NCBI GenBank assembly: GCA_019459525.1 | Contig: JAIBEY010000049.1 | Span: forward strand, 16,861 to 80,860 | Direction: 5' to 3' | DNA from: Prolixibacteraceae bacterium | GTDB lineage: Bacteria; Bacteroidota; Bacteroidia; Bacteroidales; Prolixibacteraceae | DNA: 64,000 bases | Shown: positions 42,435 to 51,831 of the stretch, piece by piece | Layout of the letters: each line of letters starts with the position of its first letter | Numbering within the stretch: the first letter of the stretch is position 1 | Notes under the pieces: generated by a model | Databases searched by the model: none | What the model was told of the DNA's origin: nothing | The model's input: only the letters and a program-made list of their open reading frames with translations | Program-made: the position numbers and the translations under genes

Positions 42435-44744
42435 ATGAAAAACTACATCATACACGACGAGTGGAAGATCATTGAAGAGGGATTTCACCAAGAGGAAAAC
42501 CGTGTCACCGAAAGTTTGTTGAGTATTGGCAACGGACGAAGTGGTCAGCGTGCCAATTTCGAAGAGAAATACAGCGGAGATACGCTTCGTGGAAGCTATG
42601 TAGCCGGGGTTTATTATCCCGACAAAACCCGCGTAGGCTGGTGGAAGAATGGTTATCCGGAATATTTTGCCAAAATCCTGAATGCGACCAATTGGATCGG
42701 AATTGATGTTTCGGTTGATGGCGAAGAATTGGATTTAAATACCGCCGAAATCCTGTCGTTTTACCGCAATCTGGATATGAAGTCGGGTTTACTTACCCGT
42801 CGGTTTGTGGCTCAGTTGCCCTCCGGAAAACAGGTTGAGGTTTATTCCAGGCGATTTCTGAGTATTGCCGATCAGGAAATTGGGGCCATCAGGTATTCGG
42901 TAAAAGCACTTAACTTTTCCGGCAAAATTTCCTTTCTGCCTTACATCGATGGCGATGTGGTGAACGAGGATTCCAATTACGACGAAAATTTCTGGATGAG
43001 CATTACTCAAAAAGTAGATTGTTGCTCGGGATTCGTCTGTATGGAAACCAAAAAAACAGCTTTTCAGGTTTGTACCGGAATGCAATTCAGGGTAAAGCTG
43101 AATCAGGAGCTGATTACTCCTGAAACAACGCCTGTTGAGAAAGAAAAATATATCGGTTCCGGTTTTAGTGTTCCGGTGAAACAGGGGGATGAGGTTGGTA
43201 TTGAAAAATATGCTGCCATCCTTTCAACACTTTATTATCCGGCCAATAAACTTCAGGATGCTACTGAAAAAGCGTTGAAAAGAGCTGCTACCAAAGGATT
43301 CGACAAACTTTTTGCCGATCAGGAAAAAGCCTGGGCCAATCGTTGGGAGACCAGCGATATCCGGATTGAGGGCGACGTGGCTGCACAACAGGGCATCCGG
43401 TTCAACATCTTCCAACTGAATCAAACCTATTTGGGCGACGATGAACGCCTGAACATCGGACCAAAAGGCTTCACCGGTGAAAAATACGGCGGTGTAACAT
43501 ACTGGGATACCGAAGCCTATTGTTTGCCGTTTACACTCGGAACTGCACCGCAAATGGTTTCCAAAAACCTGCTGTTGTACCGCTATAAACATTTGCAGAA
43601 AGCCATTGAGAATGCCGAAAAGCTTGGATTTACTGATGGTGCAGCCTTGTACCCGATGGTAACCATCAATGGCGAAGAATGCCACAACGAATGGGAAATC
43701 ACCTTCGAAGAAATCCACCGGAATGGCGCTATTGCCTATGCCATTTATAATTACATCAATTATACCGGCGATCAGGAATACCTGGCGCCATATGGTTTTG
43801 AGGTGTTACTGGCCTTGTCGCGGTTTTGGAGTCAGCGCATTAACTGGTCTGAAGAGAAAAAGAAGTTTGTGCTGCTGGGGGTTACCGGCCCAAACGAATA
43901 CGAAAACAACGTGAACAACAATTTCCACACCAGCTACATGGCCGTGTGGACACTAAAATATACGCTGGAAGCCATTGATTACCTGAAAAAAGAGCATCCG
44001 CTACTGTTCGAGGATCTGGTGAAAAAGCTTAAACTGAAAGAAGTTCAGGAAAAATCGCGCTGGAAAAAGATTATTAAAGACATGTATTTCCCGTACGATT
44101 TTACACGCAAAATTTATCTTCAACAGGATGGTTTCCTCGATAAAGAACTGATTCCGGCAAGTGAACTGAAACCCGAAGACCGGCCGATCAATCAGAAATG
44201 GTCGTGGGACCGCATTTTACGTTCGCCATACATCAAACAGGCCGACACCTTGCAAAGTATTTACTGGTTCGAAGAGCAGTTCGACCGCGAAAGCATTGAA
44301 CGGCATTTCGATTTTTACGAGCCGCTCACCGTGCACGAATCATCGTTATCCAGCTGTATCCATGCGATTCTGGCTGCATCGATTGGCCGTCAGGATAAAG
44401 CGTACGAAATGTATTTGCGCACGGCCCGTCTCGATCTGGATGATTACAACAACGACACCTGCGACGGTTTGCACATCACCAGCATGGGCGGCACCTGGAT
44501 GGCTTTTGTTCAGGGTTTTGGCGGAATGCGTGTACGAAACGGCCAACTGCATTTTGAGCCGTTTATTCCTGAAGGCTGGAATTCGTATTCGTTCCGGCTG
44601 AATTTCCGCGAAGCTCACCTGGAATTTAAAATGGATAAAACACAGTTCCGCGTCTTTAATCATTCGAAGGCCAACATCGACTTGGTGGTGCATGGAAAAC
44701 AGGTTCATTTGCATGCAAAAAAGGAAATAACGATAAACGGATAA
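42435..44744 (+). CDS. GH65 maltose/kojibiose-type disaccharide phosphorylase
   Basis: 769 residues: N-terminal beta-sandwich (about 1-270), linker helices, (alpha/alpha)6 barrel (about 320-690) and C-terminal beta domain (about 700-769). The catalytic Glu lies in HNEWEITFEEIHRNG near residue 425; phosphate-binding His and Ser in the THESSLSSC-like segment (VHESSLSSCIHA). It splits an alpha-linked disaccharide with phosphate into glucose and beta-glucose 1-phosphate, the substrate of PgmB. Maltose is the best guess from the starch context; kojibiose, nigerose or trehalose cannot be ruled out. Confidence 0.9.
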   Translation: MKNYIIHDEWKIIEEGFHQEENRVTESLLSIGNGRSGQRANFEEKYSGDTLRGSYVAGVYYPDKTRVGWWKNGYPEYFAKILNATNWIGIDVSVDGEELDLNTAEILSFYRNLDMKSGLLTRRFVAQLPSGKQVEVYSRRFLSIADQEIGAIRYSVKALNFSGKISFLPYIDGDVVNEDSNYDENFWMSITQKVDCCSGFVCMETKKTAFQVCTGMQFRVKLNQELITPETTPVEKEKYIGSGFSVPVKQGDEVGIEKYAAILSTLYYPANKLQDATEKALKRAATKGFDKLFADQEKAWANRWETSDIRIEGDVAAQQGIRFNIFQLNQTYLGDDERLNIGPKGFTGEKYGGVTYWDTEAYCLPFTLGTAPQMVSKNLLLYRYKHLQKAIENAEKLGFTDGAALYPMVTINGEECHNEWEITFEEIHRNGAIAYAIYNYINYTGDQEYLAPYGFEVLLALSRFWSQRINWSEEKKKFVLLGVTGPNEYENNVNNNFHTSYMAVWTLKYTLEAIDYLKKEHPLLFEDLVKKLKLKEVQEKSRWKKIIKDMYFPYDFTRKIYLQQDGFLDKELIPASELKPEDRPINQKWSWDRILRSPYIKQADTLQSIYWFEEQFDRESIERHFDFYEPLTVHESSLSSCIHAILAASIGRQDKAYEMYLRTARLDLDDYNNDTCDGLHITSMGGTWMAFVQGFGGMRVRNGQLHFEPFIPEGWNSYSFRLNFREAHLEFKMDKTQFRVFNHSKANIDLVVHGKQVHLHAKKEITING

Positions 44745-44815
44745 CCACAATAGGCACATAGAACACAGTAGAATATAAATCTATTGTGGCCTATGTGTCT
44801 ATGTGGTTCAATAAC
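44745..44815. repeat. Palindromic intergenic repeat after the GH65 gene
   Basis: Second copy of the element at 42236: GGCACATAGAACACAGTA, then CCTATGTGTCTATGTGGTT. Both copies lie immediately behind a gene stop in the same operon and can fold into hairpins. Confidence 0.65.
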
Positions 44816-44844
44816 AAATATAAACCTGAAATAGAATATCACAA

Positions 44845-46686
44845 ATGAAGAAATTATCTATATTCATTATCGGCGTCGCCTTCAGCATCTCCACCTTTGC
44901 GCTGAATGTCGATCGCGTTGAACCGACCTTTTGGTGGGTTGGCATGAAAAACCCGACCGTTCAGTTGATGGTTCACGGGCAGGAAATTGCCAGTACTGAA
45001 ATCAGCCTGAATTATCCGGGTGTGAAAATCCAAACCATTAGCCGTCAGGAAAATCCGAATTATGTATTTATCGATCTCGTGATTTCTCCGGAAGCCAAAG
45101 CCGGAACTTTCCCGATTCAGTTCAGGAAAAGCAAAAAGGAAGTGGTTTCATATACTTACGAGTTGAAAAACCGTGAACCTCATTCGGCCAGCCGCAAAGG
45201 GTTCGATGGTTCGGATGTGATTTACCTGATTACCCCCGACCGTTTTGCGAACGGAAATCCGGCTAACGATGTGGTTGCCGGAATGAAAGAATTACCCAAC
45301 CGGTCGCACATGAATGGCCGTCACGGCGGCGACATTCAGGGTATCAAAAATAGCCTGGATTATTTGGCCGGAATGGGTTTTACTTCAGTGTGGCTCAACC
45401 CGGTTTTAGAAAATAACATGACCCAGGTTTCTTACCACGGATATTCAACCACCGATTTTTACAAGGTCGATCCACGTTACGGAACCAATGAAGAATACCG
45501 CGAATTGGGAAAAGCGATTCATCAGAAAGGTATGAAACTGATGATGGATATGATTTTCAACCATATTGGCTCCGAACATTGGTGGATGAACGACATGCCA
45601 TCAGCCGACTGGCTCAATTATTATCCTGAATACAAAATTACCAGCCATCGTCGTACGGTTAATCAGGATCCGCACGCATCGGAAGCTGACAAAAAAATGA
45701 TGGCCGACGGTTGGTTTGTACCTTCGATGCCCGACATGAACCAGCGCAATCCGTTTTTGCTGAATTACCTGATTCAGAACAGCATCTGGTGGACTGAATA
45801 TGTGGGGCTGGACGGCATTCGTATGGACACTTATCCGTATCCAGATAAGTTTGCGATGGCAGAATGGACCCGCCGGATGCTGCAAGAATATCCAGATTTT
45901 TACATGGTAGGCGAGGAGTGGGCCATGAATCCGGCCATTGTTTCATACTGGCAGAAAGGCAAAGTAAATGCTGATGGCTATGTCTCCGAACTTCCCGGCC
46001 TGATGGATTTCCCGCTGAACAACGCGGTTGTAAAAAGCCTGAAAGAACCGGAGAGCTGGGGTGGCGGTTTGGTAGCCTTGTACGAAGCGCTGTCGAACGA
46101 CTTTTTATACCCAAACCCTGATGCTCTGGTGATTTTTCCTGATAACCACGATATGTCGCGGTTTTACACGCAATTGGGCGAGAATGTTGATTTGCTGAAA
46201 ATGGGCATCGCTTATTATGCCACAACCCGCGGAATTCCCCAGATCTTTTACGGAACCGAAATCCTGATGTCGAATCCGGGAACCGAGGAGCATGGCGTAA
46301 TCCGCTCCGATTTTCCGGGTGGATGGAACGGCGATCAGGTTAACGCGTTTACCGGAACCGGACTTTCGGCCAAACAGAAAGATGCACAGGATTATTTCCG
46401 GAAAGTGCTGAACTGGCGTAAAACAAACAGCGTTGTTCATTCGGGCGAACTGAAACATTTTGCTCCTGAAAATGGCATTTACGTGTATTTTCGCTACAAT
46501 TCATCCGGAAAAGTGATGGTTGTACTGAATAAAAATACTTTGGAGAAGAGTTTGGATACCAGTCGTTTCAGCGAAGTAATGGAAGCGTGTACTTCAGGAA
46601 AGGAAATCATCTCAGGAAAAACGATTGCCGATTTGAAAAACCTGCAAGTACCAGCCTTGTCGGCCATTATTATTGAGTTGAAATAG
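44845..46686 (+). CDS. Periplasmic GH13 neopullulanase/cyclomaltodextrinase (SusA-like)
   Basis: 613 residues. Sec signal peptide (ISTFALN), N-terminal cyclomaltodextrinase-type domain (about 20-110), GH13 barrel (about 125-520) and C-terminal beta domain. Catalytic residues: Asp in GIRMDTYPYPD, Glu in MVGEEWAMN and Asp in FPDNHDMSRF. It breaks maltooligosaccharides brought in by SusCD into maltose and glucose in the periplasm. Fifty-some percent of the locus function depends on this step and the following lipoprotein amylase; the two genes are 99 bp apart. Confidence 0.88.
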   Translation: MKKLSIFIIGVAFSISTFALNVDRVEPTFWWVGMKNPTVQLMVHGQEIASTEISLNYPGVKIQTISRQENPNYVFIDLVISPEAKAGTFPIQFRKSKKEVVSYTYELKNREPHSASRKGFDGSDVIYLITPDRFANGNPANDVVAGMKELPNRSHMNGRHGGDIQGIKNSLDYLAGMGFTSVWLNPVLENNMTQVSYHGYSTTDFYKVDPRYGTNEEYRELGKAIHQKGMKLMMDMIFNHIGSEHWWMNDMPSADWLNYYPEYKITSHRRTVNQDPHASEADKKMMADGWFVPSMPDMNQRNPFLLNYLIQNSIWWTEYVGLDGIRMDTYPYPDKFAMAEWTRRMLQEYPDFYMVGEEWAMNPAIVSYWQKGKVNADGYVSELPGLMDFPLNNAVVKSLKEPESWGGGLVALYEALSNDFLYPNPDALVIFPDNHDMSRFYTQLGENVDLLKMGIAYYATTRGIPQIFYGTEILMSNPGTEEHGVIRSDFPGGWNGDQVNAFTGTGLSAKQKDAQDYFRKVLNWRKTNSVVHSGELKHFAPENGIYVYFRYNSSGKVMVVLNKNTLEKSLDTSRFSEVMEACTSGKEIISGKTIADLKNLQVPALSAIIIELK

Positions 46687-46785
46687 GGAAAAGTGGTCAG
46701 TGGTCAGTCGCAGTTGCCAGTAAAAAACAAAATGCGCAACATTTGATAACAATTACAACAACGACAACTTTTAAAACATCCTGTT

Positions 46786-48144
46786 ATGAACAAATTTAAG
46801 AACCTGTTTATCATTCCGTTATTGGCTTTGGCCTTGTTTGCCTGCCAGCCAGCGGTAAAAACCAATCCGGTAACAACGGGTATTCCGGAGTGGACCAAAA
46901 ATTCAGTACTCTATGAAGTCAATATCCGTCAATATACGCCTGAAGGAACGTTTAAGGCTTTCGAGTTGCACCTTCCGCGCCTGAAAGAACTGGGTGTGGA
47001 TATTTTGTGGATCATGCCGATTCACCCGATTTCGGAGAAAAACCGCAAAGGAAGTTTGGGTTCGTATTACGCGGTAAAAGATTACAAGGGAATTAATCCT
47101 GAATTTGGAACGCTGGAGGATTTTAAGAGCTTGGTAAACAAGGCTCACGAAATGGGTTTCAAAGTGATTATCGACTGGGTGGCTAACCATACCGGCTGGG
47201 ACAATCAATGGATAACGGATCATCCGGAATGGTACACCAAAGATTCGCTGGGCAACATTGTTCCTCCGAATCCCGATTGGAGTGATATTGCTGACCTGAA
47301 TTTCGACTCGCAACCCATGCGCCGCACCATGATTGACGCCATGGATTATTGGGTAAAAGAAACCAACATCGACGGATTCCGTTGCGATGTGGCCTGGGGT
47401 GTTCCGCAGGATTTCTGGGAAGCAGCAACAGCTTCGCTCGATTCTATTAAGCAGGTTTACATGCTGGCCGAAGACGAAGATCACCCGGCACTTCTGGAAA
47501 AAGCATTCGAGTCGAATTACGCCTGGAAACTGCACCACATTTTGAACGAAGTGGCGCAGGGCAAAAAAACGGCGGCTGATATCCAGAAATACTACACCGA
47601 TTCGGTCAATAAATATGCTCCGGGAGCTTTCCCCATGCAGTTTATTACCAACCACGACGAAAATAGCTGGCAGGGCACCGAGTACGAACGGATGGGTGAG
47701 GCTGTGAAAACTTTTGCCGCGCTGACATTTACCATCGAAGGTATTCCGTTGCTTTACAGCGGACAGGAAGCCGGATTAAATAAACGGTTGCTGTTCTTCG
47801 AAAAAGATACGATCAACTGGAGCAACCTTGAAATGCAGAAATATTACCAGTCGCTGATCAGCCTGAAGAAAAGCAATGAAGCTCTTTGGAATGGTACAGC
47901 CGGAGCGCCAATGGTTTTTGTGGAAACATCGGCTCCGCGACAGGTACTTGCGTTTACCCGTGAAAAAGACAAAAATCAGGTTCTGGCGGTTTTCAATTTA
48001 TCGGCTCAACCGGTTGAAGCAACCATCCAATTGCCACAGGCTGGTGATTATCAGGAATATTTTTCAGGCGAAACCACGACATTGGAAAAAGGTTCGACAA
48101 TTAAACTTGACAAATGGGGGTATCAGGTTTTTGTCCGAAAATAG
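46786..48144 (+). CDS. GH13 alpha-amylase lipoprotein (SusG-like role)
   Basis: 452 residues; lipoprotein signal ends ALFACQPAV. Compact GH13 barrel with Asp in DGFRCDVAWG, Glu in MLAEDEDHP (replacing the usual AEG/AEx context) and Asp in ITNHDENSW; short C-terminal beta domain (about 375-452). It has no CBM58 insertion and is shorter than SusG (about 690), so it may be a surface or periplasmic maltodextrin hydrolase rather than a true SusG. Followed by a strong terminator that ends the metabolic operon. Confidence 0.87.
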   Translation: MNKFKNLFIIPLLALALFACQPAVKTNPVTTGIPEWTKNSVLYEVNIRQYTPEGTFKAFELHLPRLKELGVDILWIMPIHPISEKNRKGSLGSYYAVKDYKGINPEFGTLEDFKSLVNKAHEMGFKVIIDWVANHTGWDNQWITDHPEWYTKDSLGNIVPPNPDWSDIADLNFDSQPMRRTMIDAMDYWVKETNIDGFRCDVAWGVPQDFWEAATASLDSIKQVYMLAEDEDHPALLEKAFESNYAWKLHHILNEVAQGKKTAADIQKYYTDSVNKYAPGAFPMQFITNHDENSWQGTEYERMGEAVKTFAALTFTIEGIPLLYSGQEAGLNKRLLFFEKDTINWSNLEMQKYYQSLISLKKSNEALWNGTAGAPMVFVETSAPRQVLAFTREKDKNQVLAVFNLSAQPVEATIQLPQAGDYQEYFSGETTTLEKGSTIKLDKWGYQVFVRK

Positions 48145-48179
48145 ATTTTGGGGGTTTATAGTTTTAGGTTGGTTAGGAG

Positions 48180-48209
48180 AGCCTGTTCGGAAGAGCAGGC
48201 TTTTTTTTT
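48180..48209 (+). terminator. Terminator of the maltodextrin operon
   Basis: Stem AGCCTG...CAGGCT followed by nine T residues, 36 bp after the amylase stop. Confidence 0.85.
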
Positions 48210-48241
48210 GTTTGATTCTCTGTTTGAATTGTTTGAATTTG

Positions 48242-48249
48242 TAAATTTG
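48242..48249 (+). promoter_or_regulatory. -7 element of the third toxin-antitoxin pair
   Basis: TAAATTTG matches TAnnTTTG 16 bp before the antitoxin ATG. Several TTTG copies upstream (for example 48223-48226) could be the -33 element. Confidence 0.5.
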
Positions 48250-48264
48250 AAAAAAGATAAAGCG

Positions 48265-48486
48265 ATGGATATTCATGCAGAAAAGATGGAGATCATAAAA
48301 ATGATCATAGAAACGGAAAATCCCGGAATTATTGATTCTATAAAAAAGATTTTCAAGAAGGAACATCACGTTGATTTTTGGGAAACATTACCGCAAGATC
48401 AAAAGGACGATATTCTTCTAGGAATAAAAGAAATCGAAGATGGTGAAGTTGTGGATTATGACGAGTTCATCAAAAAATATGTGTAA
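48265..48486 (+). CDS. Antitoxin of a ParE-type module
   Basis: 73 residues from the ATG at 48265 (longer open frame upstream has no homology and overlaps the terminator). MDIHAEKMEIIKMIIETENP, then FKKEHHVDFWETLP and GIKEIEDGEVVDYDEFIKKYV: the usual small Bacteroidota antitoxin paired with ParE/RelE toxins. The stop overlaps the toxin ATG by one base, so translation is coupled. It binds the toxin through its acidic C terminus. Confidence 0.85.
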   Translation: MDIHAEKMEIIKMIIETENPGIIDSIKKIFKKEHHVDFWETLPQDQKDDILLGIKEIEDGEVVDYDEFIKKYV

Positions 48487-48749
48487 TGCCACGTAAGGTA
48501 ATAATCTCGAAAAGGGCCTCTGTTAAATTAGATAGATTACTCACTTATCTGGAAGAAGAATGGTCTGAGAAAGTAAGAAATCAATTTATCGAAAAACTTA
48601 ACAGAGCGATAAGGATTATTAAGAAAAATCCAGATAGTTTCGAGGGTTCAAAACTGTTCAAAGGCCTTAATCGTTGCGTTGTGACTAAGCAGACGTCTTT
48701 ATTCTATAAATTCGACAAGGGAAATATTTATATCATATCTTTTTTTTGA
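48486..48749 (+). pseudogene. ParE-family toxin truncated by a frameshift in a T8 run
   Basis: 87 residues as read: basic N terminus (MPRKVIISKRASVKLDRLL), helix pair, then GLNRCVVTKQTSLFYKFDKGN and IYIISFF-stop. ParE relatives continue with F-x-D-x-R-x-x-P. The sequence right after a run of eight T (48740-48747) encodes DNRQNPERLTKEIN in the frame that would be used if one T were absent, ending at 48792. The last ~15 residues are therefore cut off. This is either a real inactivating or phase-variable slip or a sequencing error in a homopolymer. Confidence 0.75.
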
Positions 48750-48796
48750 TAACAGGCAAAATCCTGAGCGTTTGACAAAAGAAATCAATTGATTTT

Positions 48797-51523
48797 TTAC
48801 TTCAAAAGCACCATCTTCCCTGATACCATTTTCCCTTCGGTTTGAATTTGATACAGGTAGATTCCCCTTTCCAGATTTCGCGGTGTCCAGCTTTGGTAGT
48901 GGGTTCCGGCGCTAAGTTTACCTTCAAAAATAGTTTCGATTTGTTTCCCCAGAGCGGTGAAGACTGAGATTTTGACCTGTGATAATTTGTCGAGATTAAA
49001 ATAGATGTTGGTTTCCCCGGTAAAAGGATTAGGAAAATTGCCGTTTCCTTCTTTGGTTCCAAAACCCGCAGTGAGCACGAGCGTTGAATCTGGAAAACTG
49101 AACGAGGCTTCAGTCAGGGCCGACCAGCGTGTGCCATCTTTCACCCGGGCTTTTACCGTTCCGTTTCCGTTTATTTTTAAAGGCGACTGATAAGAAAAGG
49201 CTCCATTTTTAGCAACTTCTCCACCCGAAGCTCGCGGATCGGTTCCATCAACCGTATAAAAGATCGTTCCGGCAGGAGTGTACATTTCCAGATCAAGTTC
49301 ATCGGTTAACGCACCGCCTTCATGTGTAAATTCGGGCGCATTAATCCACGGATACAGCCCAGACAAACGCAGTTGGTTGACAACCAGATCGTTTCGTGCA
49401 GGAAAATAGGTTGATGTGAGCCAGTCGCGGGTCTTTATCCAGTATTTCTCCGGAGTGTATAAATCGTTGTCGTTATCGCGTGGGTGAACATCGCGACGAT
49501 AATCTCCCCAGCGGGCCGATTCGCATAAAATGGCTTTTTCAATTTCTTTGGCGCGTTTCAGGTAGCGTTCGGAGGCCGATTGCGGGGTAAGCAAACCGTC
49601 ATCAAAAAACAATTGCTGAACCCGATCGGTTACCAGCATTCTAAAATCAGCATTGTCTTTCAGTTTGGTAAACAAACGGCTGGGACAATTAACATTATTT
49701 TCCTTGGTAACATCAATGGCACTCGTCGTAAAAAGATGTTCGGCATCCCAACTGAAAAATTTAAATCCCTTATCGGGCTCCACTTTGTTTCGTGCAGCAA
49801 CCCAGTTGTGGTGGTCCCAGTCGTTGTTTCCGGCATAGAAATTCATCAGCATGTAATCGGTCAGGTTTTCAACATCCAGATACGGTTCGTAGGCATTGTT
49901 CGGGGTTCCGTCCGGATTATTTCCCTGGATTTTCTGGTAAGCGGCCTGCGTGGTTAATCCGCTGTTGGCCATAGCCATCATGTTGTTCCATACGGTTATG
50001 GAGCCGTTGGAAACCTCGGCATAATCTTTAATCACATCAAAATCGTCGGCTTTTCCTTTCAGGTAAGTTCCCATAAAATCTTCGTCGAGGCGTTCGGATA
50101 GGTTGTACATGCCCCAGTATATGCCATTCAGGAATAAATGGACAAACTTGTTGTGTGCCGAATGGTGCCCCATGGCCAGTTGCGTATCTTTTCCCCAGCT
50201 ATCCTGAACGTACTTGGGCGCTTTGCGTTCGGTGGCGGTCCAATGCAGCCAGGTGTATCCGAAGCTGGCCCGAAGAATCAGCGAGTTAAACTGGGTCGTG
50301 GCTTCAGGCTCGTTGAAAAGCGGGAAGTCCAGTTTCGAAGGTCCGTACTTGCTTTTAAATTCGAGGCGAAACGAGTGTTTGGGTGTTTTCTCCGGAACCC
50401 GGCTTGCCCCGCCATGCAGCTGGAGTGCGCAGTTCACCTGAAACCAATCCTGAGTTTTAGGATCGTAATATTCCGCTGATGCTGGTCGTTCCCAGTCCAG
50501 TCCTACTCCTTTTCCGGTGGAGCAGGTGTAAATGTAGATTCCTCCGGTTTCGGGATCGGTACTGTGCGAAAAAATATGGTCGGGGTCGGTTACCACCGAA
50601 AGGCTTGGTAAATCCTGAAAGGCGACAGCCAGTTGCGGTTGATAAGTTGGATTATTACAGATCTCCGGATCCATTTCGTAATCGGCTGGGGCAATTCCGG
50701 AAATGGTTTCAAAGGCGCCCCACTCGGAAGGATAACCTTTGGGTTGGTTATTCTGTTTCAGGATGCTGTCGGTAAAAAAATAGGTATTGGTTACCACGGC
50801 GCTGCTTTCCGAGCCGTTTTTAATTACCACGGCGCTCAATGGGGTAGTGGTTTGTATCCGGATGGGTTCTTTGTACAAAGTACCTTTTTGCGGAGTGGGT
50901 CGGATTCCGTTGGTAGTGTAGTAAATCTTTGCATCAGCGTCTGGCGTTTGAATCGTAACTTCGAAAGGTGCCGAATAGTACCCGCGCGACTGGCTAAAAA
51001 CGGGTATCTGAACTTTGTTGCTTTTTATATTGGCAGTTCCCGGAGTGGGCTGATCGAAATAAACGGACAGTCCGTTGTATAATCCGTACGAAACATCTTC
51101 CTGCTGGGCCGGAAATTGAGGGGCAAATGAACTGATGATGGTTTTTCCGTCTGCCGAAACCAACGCCAGAAACTCACCGGAACCAGACAGTTTAAAACTG
51201 GTATGCAGGTTTTTGGCCGGATCCATCCGGTTCTTCTCCGATGCAAATACAATCAGGAATTTACCGGCATCCAGTTTTACATCCGGAAATTTCCATTTGG
51301 TGAGGTTTTGCGAATTGTCGGTCAGGAAATATCCTTTCAGGTTGATGGAAGTTTCTCCGGTATTTTGTAGCTCGATCCAGTCAGAAAATTCTTTGTCTTC
51401 ATCCTGAAGACTATGACCGTTGACCGCCATAAATTCAGAAATAATAAGGTTTTCTGCGGAAATTAATTTCAGGGGAATGATGAAAAAGAGTAAGGGCAAA
51501 AGAAGAAAAACATTCCGGATCAT
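48797..51523 (-). CDS. CotH-family secreted protein with lamin-tail domain and T9SS tail
   Basis: 908 residues, Sec signal. Order: lamin-tail domain (about 25-140, EFSDWIELQNTGE), chitobiase-C-like domain (about 195-265, KIYYTTNGIRPTPQ), CotH kinase-like core (about 330-660, with LQLHGGASR, YNLSERLDEDFM and FKFFSWDAEHLF), another chitobiase-C-like domain (about 730-800) and a T9SS sorting domain (about 825-908). CotH proteins are atypical kinases in spore coats; in Bacteroidota the role of these large secreted forms is unknown. Convergent with the toxin pair: its stop is five bases beyond the toxin's ancestral stop. Confidence 0.85.
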   Translation of the reverse strand: MIRNVFLLLPLLFFIIPLKLISAENLIISEFMAVNGHSLQDEDKEFSDWIELQNTGETSINLKGYFLTDNSQNLTKWKFPDVKLDAGKFLIVFASEKNRMDPAKNLHTSFKLSGSGEFLALVSADGKTIISSFAPQFPAQQEDVSYGLYNGLSVYFDQPTPGTANIKSNKVQIPVFSQSRGYYSAPFEVTIQTPDADAKIYYTTNGIRPTPQKGTLYKEPIRIQTTTPLSAVVIKNGSESSAVVTNTYFFTDSILKQNNQPKGYPSEWGAFETISGIAPADYEMDPEICNNPTYQPQLAVAFQDLPSLSVVTDPDHIFSHSTDPETGGIYIYTCSTGKGVGLDWERPASAEYYDPKTQDWFQVNCALQLHGGASRVPEKTPKHSFRLEFKSKYGPSKLDFPLFNEPEATTQFNSLILRASFGYTWLHWTATERKAPKYVQDSWGKDTQLAMGHHSAHNKFVHLFLNGIYWGMYNLSERLDEDFMGTYLKGKADDFDVIKDYAEVSNGSITVWNNMMAMANSGLTTQAAYQKIQGNNPDGTPNNAYEPYLDVENLTDYMLMNFYAGNNDWDHHNWVAARNKVEPDKGFKFFSWDAEHLFTTSAIDVTKENNVNCPSRLFTKLKDNADFRMLVTDRVQQLFFDDGLLTPQSASERYLKRAKEIEKAILCESARWGDYRRDVHPRDNDNDLYTPEKYWIKTRDWLTSTYFPARNDLVVNQLRLSGLYPWINAPEFTHEGGALTDELDLEMYTPAGTIFYTVDGTDPRASGGEVAKNGAFSYQSPLKINGNGTVKARVKDGTRWSALTEASFSFPDSTLVLTAGFGTKEGNGNFPNPFTGETNIYFNLDKLSQVKISVFTALGKQIETIFEGKLSAGTHYQSWTPRNLERGIYLYQIQTEGKMVSGKMVLLK

Positions 51524-51565
51524 TGGCGGGTTTAGTTAGAAAATTGGGCGAGGAAGTTACTAAAA

Positions 51566-51814
51566 ATGAATCAGGATGAAACGATTGTACTGCTGAAATT
51601 ATTTAACGGTATTGGCATAAGAAAAGATGAATTGGAACGAAATGGAGACTTCAGACATGAATTTTCATTTAATTGATAAAATAACACGCTTAAAATTGAT
51701 GTACCTATAGATTTAGAAAAATGGATAGCCAAAAAACATAAAAATATCAGATAAAAAGTAGGTTGTTTTGGTAACCCTAACGATAACTTTTTCGAAATAA
51801 GCATTGAAGGCTAA
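51566..51814 (+). pseudogene. Possible decayed small gene with in-frame stops
   Basis: A single reading frame beginning MNQDETIVLLKLFNGIGI reads protein-like through 83 codons except for three stops (TGA TAA near 51674 and one TAA near 51755), with KIDVPIDLEKWIAKKHKNIR and VGCFGNPNDNFFEISIEG between and after them, ending TAA at 51812-51814. No family recognised. It could be chance; it fills most of the 308-bp gap before the stress-protein gene, where nothing else is seen. Confidence 0.35.
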
Positions 51815-51831
51815 CTTTAAAACAGATTGTC

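Noticed and set aside
51571..51804. 77-codon - strand frame before the stress-protein gene
   Set aside because: No start context or family features; the opposite strand has a more protein-like though interrupted frame.
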